From: Pseudofabraea citricarpa
Taxonomy: Eukaryota; Ascomycota; Leotiomycetes; Helotiales; Dermateaceae
Assembly: GCA_029641185.1 (NCBI GenBank)
Contig: JAPWGK010000004.1
Span: forward strand, 2,232,001-2,296,000
Reading direction: 5' to 3'
Length of the DNA stretch: 64,000 nt
Shown here: piece after piece, positions 1 to 10,510 of the stretch
How the letters are laid out: the number at the start of each line of letters is the position of its first letter
Position numbering within the stretch: the stretch's first letter is position 1
Notes under the pieces: model-generated
What the model was told of the DNA's origin: nothing
Databases searched by the model: none
Seen by the model: the letters and a program-made list of their open reading frames with translations, nothing else
Program-made: the position numbers and the translations under genes

Positions 1-325
1 CATCTCGGTTTATCTGATGTCGCCTAATCTTATTAAATATCTAAAGGAGAAATATCTGACACCTATCAAAATGAAAGTTTGCTAAGGCAGAAACAGAAAG
101 GCTAGATTTATTAGTTATTAAACTTATATAAAATAAGACCTCTATTTCTGATTGATTATTCTTGATAGGCTTATTAGGCAGGAGTACTGCAACAGCTTTA
201 ATCAAGGGACTAAAACCTAAATCACAATTTGGTACGGTCTTTTTCATTCTAAATCATAGATTTTTTGCACACACATTTATACAACTGCATATAATAACTC
301 GAGACTTGATTCAATCTATTCCTAA
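1..325. other. Left edge, no gene seen
   Basis: This AT-rich stretch lies downstream of the glycosyltransferase gene and includes its 3' flank. I see only short chance reading frames and no recognisable domain. Confidence 0.5.
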
Positions 326-1531
326 CTACGTTGACTCCCCAGTCACTTCGTCAATAATTACCGGCTCCGGACTCTCCTTCAGGACATAAAGGTTCATCTC
401 GCGTATCTGTTCCCAATTCTCACTTCCATACCTTAACAAAGAAGCAAAGGTGCCCGGTTCCATATCTGCCCTGTTATTCTCTGCACTGTCCCATAGGGTA
501 GATAACCACTCTTTCCCGTTATCCTGAAAAGCATGAGAAAGCTTCATCATTGCTGCCGAGCTCAGAATATCTTGGACAAACTTGCTTGCTTCCTCGCACA
601 ACCCTTTATCGGAATCAGAATGAATTGGTGCCGATAAAAGATTGAACTGTTTTCGACCATCCCAATCTGTGATGTGCTGCGAGTAACCGATTTCTTGAAG
701 GGCATCCAGCAGTATGATATTATTGTGAAAATAGTGAGCACCATTAAAGCCAGTTTTGGGATCCTTCAGGCGTCGCAGCCTCTCAAAGCTGAGAATATGG
801 GACAGGTAATCAAGAAATGGACCAAGTTCCTTGCTAAATTTTGGCATGTCCTCGTTGTGTTGAAACTGTGGAAGAGGTCGAAGTAAGGGCTTAGTATGCA
901 TGCCTTCGTGGCTTGTAGAGCCTTCCCACAATGCGACATAGATATTATGCCAGTTTCGAATGAAATCATTCCCTTTCCTTGCCGCTACGAAGCCGTTATA
1001 CGCAAATGGAACTCCTGGCGCTGACTCGTATAAACCCATGCAAATTTCATAAGGTGATTCCGGATCTTCCAAAGAATTCCAACAGATTGTGTCCAGGTCG
1101 CGAAATAGCATAGTTCCTATGTCAATCCAAACTCCTCCATGGGTTAGAACAAGTGGCAACCGCACAACATCAGAGCTCTGCGTTCCAACGCGGCCTGTCA
1201 TTGTCCGATTGACGAAAGGAGCAGGAAATGATTCTATAGGTACAAAATTTGTGACATTATTAAGCGAACCATCAACCCAGTCGACAACACGTACGGTCCA
1301 TGATGGACCAAGCCGACGAATCCAGCCAAGCACATTGCGCTGACACCAAGGTGGGGCTGATGAGAAACCTTTGTCCCAAAAGGCCCAAACATTCTTTTCA
1401 GAATTGACTGGTTGGAAAGTCTCTAATTTCTTAAAGATCTCATCATCAGGAAGTCGAAGGTAACTTGAGTCTTTTATAGGCACAGATAGTTCTGGTCGAT
1501 GCAATAACATTTGTGGGTCGATGGGTGCCAT
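326..1531 (-). CDS. Capsule-type/GT32-like glycosyltransferase
   Basis: This single-exon gene encodes 401 aa and starts at the ATG ending at 1531. It resembles the fungal capsular-polysaccharide-synthesis family, which shares the GT32-type fold and moves a sugar from a nucleotide donor. The diagnostic stretch is around residues 125-145, SSDVVRLPLVLTHGGVWIDI, where the helix that positions the donor is followed by the acidic metal-site segment. The motif reads D-I-G rather than strict D-x-D, which is common in this subfamily. No signal peptide or membrane segment is evident, so it is probably cytosolic or peripheral. It is transcribed in the same direction as the neighbouring P450 and HMG-CoA synthase, and could glycosylate the cluster product. 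That role is inference; a general cell-surface sugar role is equally possible. Confidence 0.8.
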   Translation of the reverse strand: MAPIDPQMLLHRPELSVPIKDSSYLRLPDDEIFKKLETFQPVNSEKNVWAFWDKGFSSAPPWCQRNVLGWIRRLGPSWTVRVVDWVDGSLNNVTNFVPIESFPAPFVNRTMTGRVGTQSSDVVRLPLVLTHGGVWIDIGTMLFRDLDTICWNSLEDPESPYEICMGLYESAPGVPFAYNGFVAARKGNDFIRNWHNIYVALWEGSTSHEGMHTKPLLRPLPQFQHNEDMPKFSKELGPFLDYLSHILSFERLRRLKDPKTGFNGAHYFHNNIILLDALQEIGYSQHITDWDGRKQFNLLSAPIHSDSDKGLCEEASKFVQDILSSAAMMKLSHAFQDNGKEWLSTLWDSAENNRADMEPGTFASLLRYGSENWEQIREMNLYVLKESPEPVIIDEVTGEST

Positions 1532-2436
1532 TTTGTGCCAAACTCCGGGTTGTTAGAATGAAGTCTGATAGGTGTCTGTTGTGGAGAAACTTTTGTTAAG
1601 ATGTATAAGCCGATAAGAGAAACAAAAACTAAATATCGAAGGTGCCTACGAAGAAAAGAGTAATATTGGTTTTGAACAACAAATTCATATATATTGACAT
1701 TGTTAGCCTTTGTGTTTCGATCCAGGTTACCGGCAATCGATAGGTCGGGTGTCGGATCTATTAAGATTACTTGGGTAGGTAGCTTTGGCGGGAGATTTGA
1801 TCGGAAAGTCTTTAATGTGCCTCTTCTCCGTAATTGCTCTTTCCTTTTGCGAGATCCAGATATAGCTATCCTTGTTCCGGACCGGTAATATTTTACACGG
1901 AAACCGTCGGCTAATTCACATCACGTTATCGGTAATGCCAACACCGGATTTCATACCATGTTGTAGCTTTTACTCATTTATAGAGTACTCGTCAATTTAA
2001 CTAAGGGTTTCATTCTTCTATTAATGGCATTTCATGAATAATTATTGTTTACTATGAAAAGGCAAAGTGAAAAGGTTACTGTTAGGTTGTCGATATCATT
2101 TGTATCACGTGAGAGTTGTGTAACCTCCTTAAAACCAACATTACCTTAGCTGTAGCTTCATAATAGAATCACTACCTATCCATAAATGCAATCACAGTAT
2201 ATTAAGTATATATTGAACCCTTGAACCAATGATAATACGCGTTATACTCTCGAAGTAAAGCATACCAACACTTATATTGTCTCATGTATTCCAAACAGTG
2301 AAGCTCCAGAAAACAGTTACAAATCATAATACAAAATCGGGTTTTGATATTTATCTGCCACTCAGTGTATACATACTCGACACTAATAATCAGCCTTAGG
2401 GCCAACGAATCTCTCTACTTATGACTTGACCGATTT
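1532..2436. other. Upstream region of the glycosyltransferase gene
   Basis: About 0.9 kb separates the glycosyltransferase start from the 3' end of the P450 gene. It carries several CGG/CCG triplets, including CCGGACCGG at 1877-1885, and a palindromic TCACGTGA at 2105-2112. No convincing coding exon was found. Confidence 0.45.
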
Positions 2437-4330
2437 TCACTGGCGAATGGTCATTTTGACTGGCAGCCTGTAGCCAGACCATAACCCAGCTAAGCGAACA
2501 TCGCGCTCCCAAAGAAAACTATCGGATTCTTCAAGTTCGATATCATATCTGTGTACGAGTCTTGCAATTGTCATCCGAAGTGTCTGAAGGGCAGACTCAC
2601 GGCCAATACACGTGCGAGGTCCAGTCGAGAAGGGCTTATATGCAGCATTATTATCGCAAGTCCACAATGATCCTGGTGCATCTTTTGCCCCCGGCAACCA
2701 TCTTTCAGGCCTAAATTCATCGGCCTTTGCCCAGTATTCAGGAAGCCGGTGCATGACACCCACTTCGCTATACACCTGGACCCCAAATGGCACCCACAGG
2801 CCATCAATCATGGCACCTGGTGATCTGCGACTCATGAATTTGCTAGCGATAGGAGGTATCATACGTAAGCTTTCTTGTACACAGGCATTGAGGAATGGAA
2901 GTCGTGTGCATCTCTCTGCAGTTATATCTTCTAGTGTCGAAAATTCGTTCCTGATTTCGTTCTTTAACCGTTGCATGACATCTTGATCATGAATCACACG
3001 GTAAAGGGCTGCGACTTGAGATACCTCGATTGGGAAATATCCAGCGACACTGCCTCTGGTTAATAATAAAACTCAAAATGCTAGAAGACTTTCAAGGTTC
3101 CTCACATGAAGAATGCGGCATTGCAGTAGATGTCGGTCCAGCTCAATTCTAAGCCGTCTTCTTTTTGGTGTTTACCTCTAATTGACGTCAAAAAGTCTTT
3201 CCGGCCGTCTTGCCGGTCCAAAGTTCTGTCAAAGTTAGTAACCGTTTGAAATTTATATGATAAAAGACCCCGCTTCAACTTACTCTCTGAGCTGCGAAGG
3301 TGGGAAAAAAGCTCTCGCCGTTATCCCAGGCATCATGCGGCCAAATACCGCAATGGTTTTCTCAATCCAAGGAAACACGAAAGTAACAATCTCCATGTAT
3401 GGAAAGCTGCGAACGTAGAAATGCTGCAGCCTTCGAAAAACATCTACATTCATGTCGAACGTTATTTTCAAAGTACGAAAGTAAATTTTGTGGAAAGATA
3501 TCTTTTTCAAACTCACCTCTCTTGCTCTGGATGATTGGTTCTCCAAACGCTAAATCGGAAACAATATTCCAAAGCATCTTAGATGTATAATCAGACAAGT
3601 CAATTTTCTCCCCATTGTTTACGAGTCTATCGAGCTCGGAAAAGACTTTGTCCATATGAAAAGTGAGAAGGGATTCCTGTTCAATTGTGGCCTTTAGAGT
3701 AAAAGCAGGCTGCATCCTGTTTTTCAATTTCTTGTGAACAGAAAGATCTGAAACAGTTCCAATTGTAGGAGCAGCAAAAACCAGAGACGTGAAAGTACTT
3801 TGTAACGTGCCATCTTTGGAAAAGTAATAACCCTTTTCTGATTTTTTAAACGGGACTTTGTAGATTATGTCGTGGGCTTCGAGACTAGTGAATGATAATT
3901 CATTGGGACCAATTCGTACTATTGAACCTATAATTAAGAAGTCAGACCATACTTCCAAACGCTTTTTGGGCTATCCATCCCGAGTAGATGACACTTACCA
4001 TACTTTTGATGGAGCAGGAGCATTTCAGTACTCAAGTCTTTGGAATATAACACTCTTGCGGTCCACCACTGTGAGTAAGAGGTCAGTATATGTGGAATTA
4101 TTTCGTAAAGGAGCTTACAGACTGGAATGATTTTGGCACTAAACGGGCCAGGCACTTTCGCCAGAGGATGAAGGAAATAATTATAAACAGCTTTGTAAAT
4201 GATATATATCGAGACCTGGTACCAATCAGCATGTCCAGTGTATCAAGTATTAATCTCTAGGAGATTAGCTCACGAGCACCAATCCGAGATAGTTCAATTC
4301 GATCGGGAATCCCTCAAACTTGAACACCAT
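2437..4330 (-). CDS. Cytochrome P450 with atypical I-helix
   Basis: Seven exons join to 507 aa: 4274-4330, 4123-4215, 3999-4068, 3517-3927, 3284-3443, 3106-3225 and 2437-3049. The first exon gives an N-terminal membrane anchor that runs into the proline-rich HPLAKVPGP hinge. Further landmarks are the K-helix ESLR, the FRPERW segment and the heme loop FSTGPRTCIGR with its cysteine ligand, so heme binding should be intact. The I-helix is unusual: where most P450s read AG-x-(D/E)-T-T, the best splice reads AGYFPI, so the acid-alcohol pair is missing. The donor after exon 2 (GTCTGT) and the acceptor before exon 7 are less certain than the others; the alternative acceptor five to six bases upstream gives GSVAGYF, which also lacks the pair. 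It is probably an ER-bound tailoring enzyme of the PKS pathway. Hydroxylase chemistry cannot be assumed. Confidence 0.85.
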
Positions 4331-4929
4331 AGTTCTGATACTACTCTTGTAGATCACCTGATCTGATCACGAGAAGATAGTAATGGCCCGAAACAAAGTT
4401 GTAAATGTTAGCAAACCAACGTTCAAAAATTTGAAAACAGACAACGTCCAAATGTTCCGGTTATCGAAGACATTTCTAAACCCGTGGGCGGAAATACATA
4501 CCGGTAAAACATGAAGTATTTACAGGACTCGCTTATCCTAAAGAACTCCGGATCCGCAGCCGCCTCTTACTTTTAACCTTTCCGTAATTTGAGTACGATA
4601 CCAGCGTCAGAGTCACTTAGAACGTGCTTAGATAAGGTTATACGAGAATAGGTAAAAACCATGGATGTCGAGTTACATTTTCTACCAATACAACGCAATT
4701 TCTTCCAATGAGGTGGTTTCGTCTTGTCCGCTCTACCAGTGATATGTCTTCAAGGCCCGAGTAACCCTAACCCTCTGATGCAGGTATTTTGGGGCGTATA
4801 TATTTACAGTATGAATGGCTTAAACTTGTAGAGTAAATTTCATTTTGAATCAAACAATAAAATCCAATTAATTTCTTTATGGATCTTTCTATCCCAAAAG
4901 GCCGAGCCTCATGTAAATTATATTTCCCC

Positions 4930-4969
<40 letters not shown>

Positions 4970-5014
4970 ACAATGTGCAACAGCTTTGCCACAAAATCTT
5001 TCTTTTATCAAACA
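4331..5014. other. P450 promoter and HMG-CoA synthase 3' flank
   Basis: This non-coding stretch separates the P450 start from the HMG-CoA synthase stop. It contains a run of about 39 cytosines (listed separately). Several CCGG motifs occur near 4457-4550, such as ATACCGGTAA at 4498-4507. Confidence 0.45.
4931..4969. repeat. Poly-C homopolymer tract
   Basis: An uninterrupted run of about 39 C lies 45 bases past the stop codon of the HMG-CoA synthase gene. The exact length is likely to vary between cells or with sequencing error. Any reading frame through it encodes only poly-Pro or poly-Gly and is not a gene. Confidence 0.95.
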
Positions 5015-6688
5015 CTAAGTTGTGCAACCGTAAAACCTTCTATACTTCTCATCAACACGGGTAAGGTAATATGTGCCTTTCTCTAAGCCCTCAAAACTTC
5101 CTGTTGGGACAAAGTCTGCCTTTCCGTACGCTTCTTCACGAAGCTTTAAGGCCTGTAACAACATGTTAGCTGAGAACGTAGCCTTTTGAATAATACAGCA
5201 ACGTACCTTTCCATAATCATCTGGTGACCTTAAATGTCTCTTTTCCAGTCTATCAGTCAATTCCAAGGAGTTGCGCAGTTCCGACACGTCCCCAGCCACT
5301 CTCAGCGAGAGTAGTGAACTGGCAAGCCCAGACCCGTAACTGAACATTGCAACTCGTTTCCCCAGCAGGGTATTGGGTTCTACTCCTGATATGAGACTGA
5401 TCAAACCACCGTACAAACTCGCAGTGTACATATTTCCACATCTAGATGCGGCCAAGCTCGATGCAGCAGCTCGTTCGTCATAAGATTTCTGAGAAATTGA
5501 CATGAATGCTTTTTCTAGTTCCTTGCTCGCAAACGACTGTTCGTATGGTATTTTTTGGATGCTACCAGGGATATCTGCAAAACATTCGTCTTTTGGATTG
5601 GCCAAAAAGTCGTTGTACAGGAGTCTCGCAAACGACTTCCGCACTAATTTGCAATTGGGTGCATGGAAACAGAAAAAGTCAAACCCTTCAAACTCGCTCT
5701 TGGTTCTGGCTTCAAGACTCTTTCCATTGACCTCGGCATTGGTACCATTGATTCCGTTGGTGCCGTTTATTCCATTGGTACCATTGCCATGTTTCCCGTT
5801 GTGAGTGTGACCATTGGCAGTAGAGCCATTAATCTTCGCCGGAAGTTTTTCTTCGTCTACCTTCTTACTACGCAGGCAGTAGTTTGCATAGCAAGCATCC
5901 AAGGCGCGGAGATAACACTCAATGGAATAATGGCCATCTACAACTGGATATTCGCTACTCATCTTTGGCTTGTAAAAGTCATAGGCATGCTGCATGTAGT
6001 GACCACGCCTACCGCTCTCGAGAACGATGGGTGCGTCTGGGCCGATAAGCATAGCTACGGCGCCAGCTCCACCTGTTGGACGTGCAGGTCCTTTCTCGTA
6101 GATAGCAATATCACCTGCTACAATGATTGCATTCCTCCCATCCCAGGAAGAAGATTCAACCCAGTTCACAGCGTTAAACAAAGCGCTGGTACCACCGTAA
6201 CATGCATTGATTGTATCGATTCCTTCGATATCGTGATTTCCATGTCCGGAGAACAGTTGCATTAAAACTGACTTGACAGACTTAGACTTGTCCAATAAAG
6301 TCTCTGTTCCAACCTCAAGACGGCCGATGGATTTTGGATCTATGTTATACTTCTCCAAAAGAGATGAAACTGCTGTCAATGCAAAGGAATAAATATCTGC
6401 AAGTTTCGAAATCCTGTATTAGCCTCAGAAATGGGATAGGCATGCTTTGTTTGTTGCAAATCAAAATACCTTCGCGGTCATCGCAAAATCCCATCTGGTT
6501 CTGACCTAGCCCAATGGTATATTTTCCTGCTGATACTCCATCGTGGGCTTCAAGGTCCGCTTGGGATATGTACTAGTAGATGTTCAGACATGATTTTATA
6601 GTTGCAGAATTAGAAAAATTACCTGATTTGGGACATAGAATTCCACAGCTTTGATACCTACTCCTTCTGGTCGAGTTGCGCCTGCCAT
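5015..6688 (-). CDS. Hydroxymethylglutaryl-CoA synthase, cluster-embedded
   Basis: Four exons (6623-6688, 6470-6572, 5207-6396, 5015-5152) join to 498 aa, slightly longer than usual. The enzyme condenses acetyl-CoA with acetoacetyl-CoA to HMG-CoA. All three catalytic residues are present: Glu88 in [12 protein letters not shown], Cys122 in NACYGGT and His301 in [12 protein letters not shown]. Other family landmarks include [18 protein letters not shown] and [10 protein letters not shown]. Residues about 248-284 are a low-complexity Asn/Gly/Thr insertion with NGINGT-type repeats, which accounts for the extra length. The gene lies a few kb from a reducing PKS and next to a P450, so it is probably a second copy rather than the housekeeping gene, though the rest of the genome is not visible. 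Likely roles are self-resistance to an HMG-CoA synthase inhibitor, or HMG-CoA supply for acylation. It shares a divergent promoter with the MBOAT gene. Confidence 0.93.
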
Positions 6689-7239
6689 TGTGTAATTATA
6701 GTTGAAGAGTGCTTCACTTGGTAGATAGACGCTGAAATTGATAATCACCAAGTATTGAGTTGCTTTTCGCAGGTAAGCGGGTTTCAAGTGAAATAAAAGG
6801 TTAGCATCGACCTTGTGATAGCCTACCTTGGCGAGAGTTATGATATTTTTCGGAGGACTATAGTACATAGTGAACGGCTAGCTATGCCGGACTTCGGTAT
6901 GCCGGGTTTCTTGATCAACCGGACCGATACATAAATTTGCTCTGAATACCGGAATCGCTAAGCGGTAGCCGGCGGGCGAGCTACTTGAAGTTTCCGCTTT
7001 GTTGCCCCGCTACCTCGCTAACGAGTCGAATAGGCGAGGAAAAGAAGTTCTACTAAATTTTTGCAACAGTTCCTCCCTAGTCCGGAATGTGTTCCTCACC
7101 TTGGTTCTTATACGCAAGGCTATCTTACCTAGGTTCTACATAGTCGATCATCGAAGAGCGCTTTGCCCCCGATACTTGTGTTGTACTGGTTTACCAATAT
7201 CTTTCTTTTGTTTTGGCTTAATCCTCCTGAGCAGGTCAA
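6689..7239. promoter_or_regulatory. Divergent promoter, HMG-CoA synthase / MBOAT
   Basis: About 550 bp separate two divergent start codons. The part at 6880-6990 is dense in CGG/CCG triplets, the half-sites bound by Zn2Cys6 regulators, including GCCGGACTTCGG (6886-6897) and CCGGACCG (6919-6926). Similar words occur upstream of the PKS (24792-24803) and the glycosyltransferase (1877-1885). Binding is inference. Confidence 0.45.
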
Positions 7240-8750
7240 ATGGGCTCCAAGATTGTAGAGTTCTTCTTTCCGATTGTGGATAGATCGGAATTTCCCCACA
7301 AACCGATTTGGATAGTACCATTTTATTTTGTATGTTATCCCTCTTTCACTATGTCCATAACACTGCAAATTTCCTACATACCTTTACGTTCACGTTTACA
7401 TTTACAATTTTCTCTACTGTGTACTCTATCACATAGAAAGGGGAAAATGGCTCATTAACACTTTCTTGCAACAGACTTTAGCGGTTTTCTCGATCCTCAT
7501 CCCGGCAGGCCCCGCTCGTCTCAGTATTGGAGGAATCTTATTAGCAATTATACTGTACGTGGCCTTTGGCACTCAAGGTACCGACTATGGAAACTACATG
7601 GACTGTACCACCTTGGCAGCAGTATTTCTTCGATGGATCGATCTCGTCATGTTTAATTGTCCAGAGAGAGACTTTTACAAATTAAAACGAGAGACTATTG
7701 ATGGCAAGGAGAAGGTGACAGAAGAGAGGGCGCCGAAGGGAATTTGGGCTAAGTTGCTCTGGTTTGCGGAGATATTTTCATTTTATAGGTGCGTTCGGGC
7801 ACCCGGGGCTACTCCCTTGTGTTCTTTGCGCATTCCCACTAATTCCCCGTTTCTTGACAGAGGCATTAGCTGGAACATCGAACCAAAAGGCCTCCCTGTC
7901 GCAGTCTCAGCCAATCATTTCAAACGGTTCACCCTACTAATAATATTGCGCAACTACTTTCTCTCGGATGTCTGCGTCACTCTTCTAAATCAAATACCCG
8001 GGGTCCAGACAACTCCATTCTGGAACATGCCCCTTTACACTCAAGCTCTGATTGTTACTCTCGGCTTCATAAAGAATTATGCTGCCATGAAAGTCGACTA
8101 CGGACTCAAGTCAATAGTCTGCATAATTTTAGGCATAGGCTCTCCAGCGACCTGGCTGCCCCTATTTGGAAAGTTTCGGGGCAATGCCTTCACTGTGCGG
8201 CGCTTTTGGAATTCTGCGTGGCATCAGTTGTTGAGAAGGCCATGTTCAGAGGCGGGCAAGGGCTTCAAGCGTTGGTTTGGTTGTAAAAGTGGTAGTCTGC
8301 TTAGTGGGTATGGGCAGATCTTCGTGGGTTGGATTGTCAGTGGTCTTGTTCATCATCTCGGCGCATTCGTCACGGGTTGGGATGATGGGGGCAGGAATCA
8401 AGCTGCATTTTACTTTATGCAGGTTGTATCATTCATGCTGGAAGACTTTGCAATATTTGTTGGACGAAAGATGGGCGTCAAGGAGAATGGTATGTTACTA
8501 GTCTTTCCACCTCTCGACCATTCAGTTACTTCCTTACCCCTTTACTTCCACGGAATTCGTAGGCAACTGATTTGCTAATTCTTCAATTATAGCTGCGACC
8601 AGAGGAATTGGTTATATTTGGGTCATTTCTTGGCTTGTTTTTAGCATGAGATATGTATATGCCTCTCAGCCAGCCAGCGTGCTTCTGATTAGCTATCCTA
8701 GTCTACTTCAGTATCTTGGAAAAACGATGGGATTGAAGATGAGTGCTTAA
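7240..8750 (+). CDS. Wax-synthase-like MBOAT acyltransferase
   Basis: Four exons (7240-7329, 7475-7788, 7861-8489, 8593-8750) join to 396 aa. It is a multi-pass membrane protein of the fungal wax-synthase-like family, which includes O-acyltransferases that decorate secondary metabolites. Visible landmarks are hydrophobic helices in the first 60 residues, the GISWNIEP/F..R segment after the second intron, and SGLVHHLGAF, which contains the His expected at the active site of membrane-bound O-acyltransferases. Exon 1 is the least certain part; I chose the ATG at 7240 because it gives a hydrophobic N-terminus in frame with a GTATGT donor. The position back-to-back with the HMG-CoA synthase gene suggests that the two are co-expressed. 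It may acylate a hydroxyl of the polyketide; the acyl donor is unknown. Confidence 0.8.
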
Positions 8751-9184
8751 AATTAGATAGATAAAAAATCACCAAAGTAAATGGGAATGAAGTGTATGTA
8801 TTGCTACTGAAGAAGATAGTTCATATATAATTTATCAATAAATGACATGGAATAAAATTTTCCTTATGGTTCTAGTAATGACTCTCTCAAAGTCATTCGA
8901 TACAACACGTCTTGTAAATAGAAGTTGTAAGAGAAAGGATGTAAAATTGAGAATGCTGAGCAGCCAGAACTAGATACAGGCCTCGGCGTCGGGCCGGGAT
9001 AATTATGATCCATAGGTGCTTAAGGATCGTGTCCAACCTACCAACTCACTTAATGTACATCAACGTCTATACTTCGTCGACGCAAGTGCTCGATCAAGAT
9101 TTCAAGAAAGGAACTGCTTAGAGTTTACCTTCTCACACTTCTGCTCTTGATAATTGATCTCTATATCTCTCAGAACTATTGATT
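8751..9184. other. Intergenic, no gene seen
   Basis: This is an AT-rich 3' flank of the MBOAT gene followed by the probable promoter of the F-box-like gene. Nothing else was recognised. Confidence 0.45.
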
Positions 9185-9940
9185 ATGTCCCTCTCCACAT
9201 CAACTCCCTCCCATCGCGACACGAACCCCCCCTCACACCTACACCCTCAACGCCATTTCCCCCTCCTAGAACTCCCCTTCGAGATACGACTCCTTGTCTA
9301 CCGCCTCCTTGCTCCAAACCTTTTTCGAGAAGACTTGCGGGTCGATCCAAAGGCCCTCCGCAACGACGGTCCTTGCTACCCCGCACTTCTGCGTGCGAAC
9401 AAACAATTATACAAAGAGGTGTCAAATGAATTCTACGGGCAGGTCTATTTCCGGCTCTGTATTAACCCAAGCGGGTGGCATTTTAACGGCAACAATGGCA
9501 TGCCGATCAAGGATCCGCTTCCTTCCGCCATTCAGCTTGTCAGACAATTGGACTTGTCAATCTATCTGGGGATGTATTCGGACAACTTCAATTACAAGAA
9601 GATATTATCAAGGTACTTCAAGTCAACCGCAGCACTCCAGAAATTACGGATACGCTTCATCATCAGCATAGAATTCTTTGATCGTCACCAAAATCGGTCA
9701 GAGTTGCTGAAGGAAGGGCTTGAAGCAGAATTGCACCCATTAAGAGAAGCTCGAGGGCTAGCACAAGTGATCGTACACACGGTTGATCACCAACATCCTA
9801 CTACTGCTTATGGCCACGAGAAGTCATTCGAGAAGTCCATGTCGGCAATGCTTGCTGTGATGCAGGGTTACCTGGAAGATTTGGCGTTGCGAATGACCTC
9901 TTCAGAACACCTAAAGGATGTCGAACCTGCAACACTATGA
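9185..9940 (+). CDS. F-box-like / fungal LRR-type hypothetical protein
   Basis: This frame encodes 251 aa from the ATG at 9185. After a Pro/Ser/Thr-rich start, residues about 27-42 (PLLELPFEIRLLVYRLL) match the F-box-like helix found at the start of many fungal hypothetical proteins, followed by LLRANKQLYKEVSNEFYG, the usual second element. Such proteins are thought to be adaptors for ubiquitin ligases, but most are uncharacterised. The frame closes at 9940 and a second open stretch begins just four bases later, so this may be only the N-terminal part of a longer gene. It lies between cluster genes and may be a bystander. Confidence 0.6.
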   Translation: MSLSTSTPSHRDTNPPSHLHPQRHFPLLELPFEIRLLVYRLLAPNLFREDLRVDPKALRNDGPCYPALLRANKQLYKEVSNEFYGQVYFRLCINPSGWHFNGNNGMPIKDPLPSAIQLVRQLDLSIYLGMYSDNFNYKKILSRYFKSTAALQKLRIRFIISIEFFDRHQNRSELLKEGLEAELHPLREARGLAQVIVHTVDHQHPTTAYGHEKSFEKSMSAMLAVMQGYLEDLALRMTSSEHLKDVEPATL

Positions 9941-9943
9941 GTT

Positions 9944-10510
9944 GTGATGAGCCTGAAGAATATATTTATTCATATGACCGATTATAACGATAATGTTTGG
10001 TGGAAACCTAACTGCCAGAAAACACCTGTAATGCCAAGGTTGATCTACCGGGCCAAGAGGCGTTCTTATATTAAGCTTGTTTCAATTAGTCGTTTATACC
10101 GAGCACCACGGAGAATCGAAAGGTTGTCACTCTACATGCCGAACTTGGCTCTGGATAAATTAAAATTTCTCCACAAGTTCATGGTTTATCTCCGGTACTT
10201 CATGCCCTTGGGTCTGAAAGCCGAGTTTACATGTACAAGAGCCGACACGATCTCTGGGCACTCGTTAATATGTACCAACGACCAAGGCACTGTGCCTCTT
10301 GGAAGGCCCGTTTTCGCATCCTGGAATTTTCCATCCGATCATGTGTTACATTTAGATCAGATCAACTGGGGTAACGAAACGACTTCTCTTCGCTTTCAGA
10401 AATGCCGGCGTGCAAGGCTCTCTATAAAATCGAGGTGGTTCCACCCAAAACGACTCGTTGTCATCCCATCGCGCATCTTTACTTCAATTACTTTCTTTAA
10501 AATACCGACT
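9944..10510 (+). other. Open stretch, possible 3' half of the F-box-like gene
   Basis: A long open frame follows the F-box-like coding region after only a few bases and runs by chance into the signal peptide of the next gene. Its composition looks protein-like (for example LDKLKFLHKFMVYLRYF). It could be the C-terminal part of the preceding protein, separated by a frameshift, a missed intron or decay. I found no good splice pair to join the two. Confidence 0.3.

Noticed and set aside
4767..5064. Frames through the poly-C run (poly-Pro and poly-Gly proteins)
   Set aside because: They exist only because of a homopolymer and have no domain or start context.
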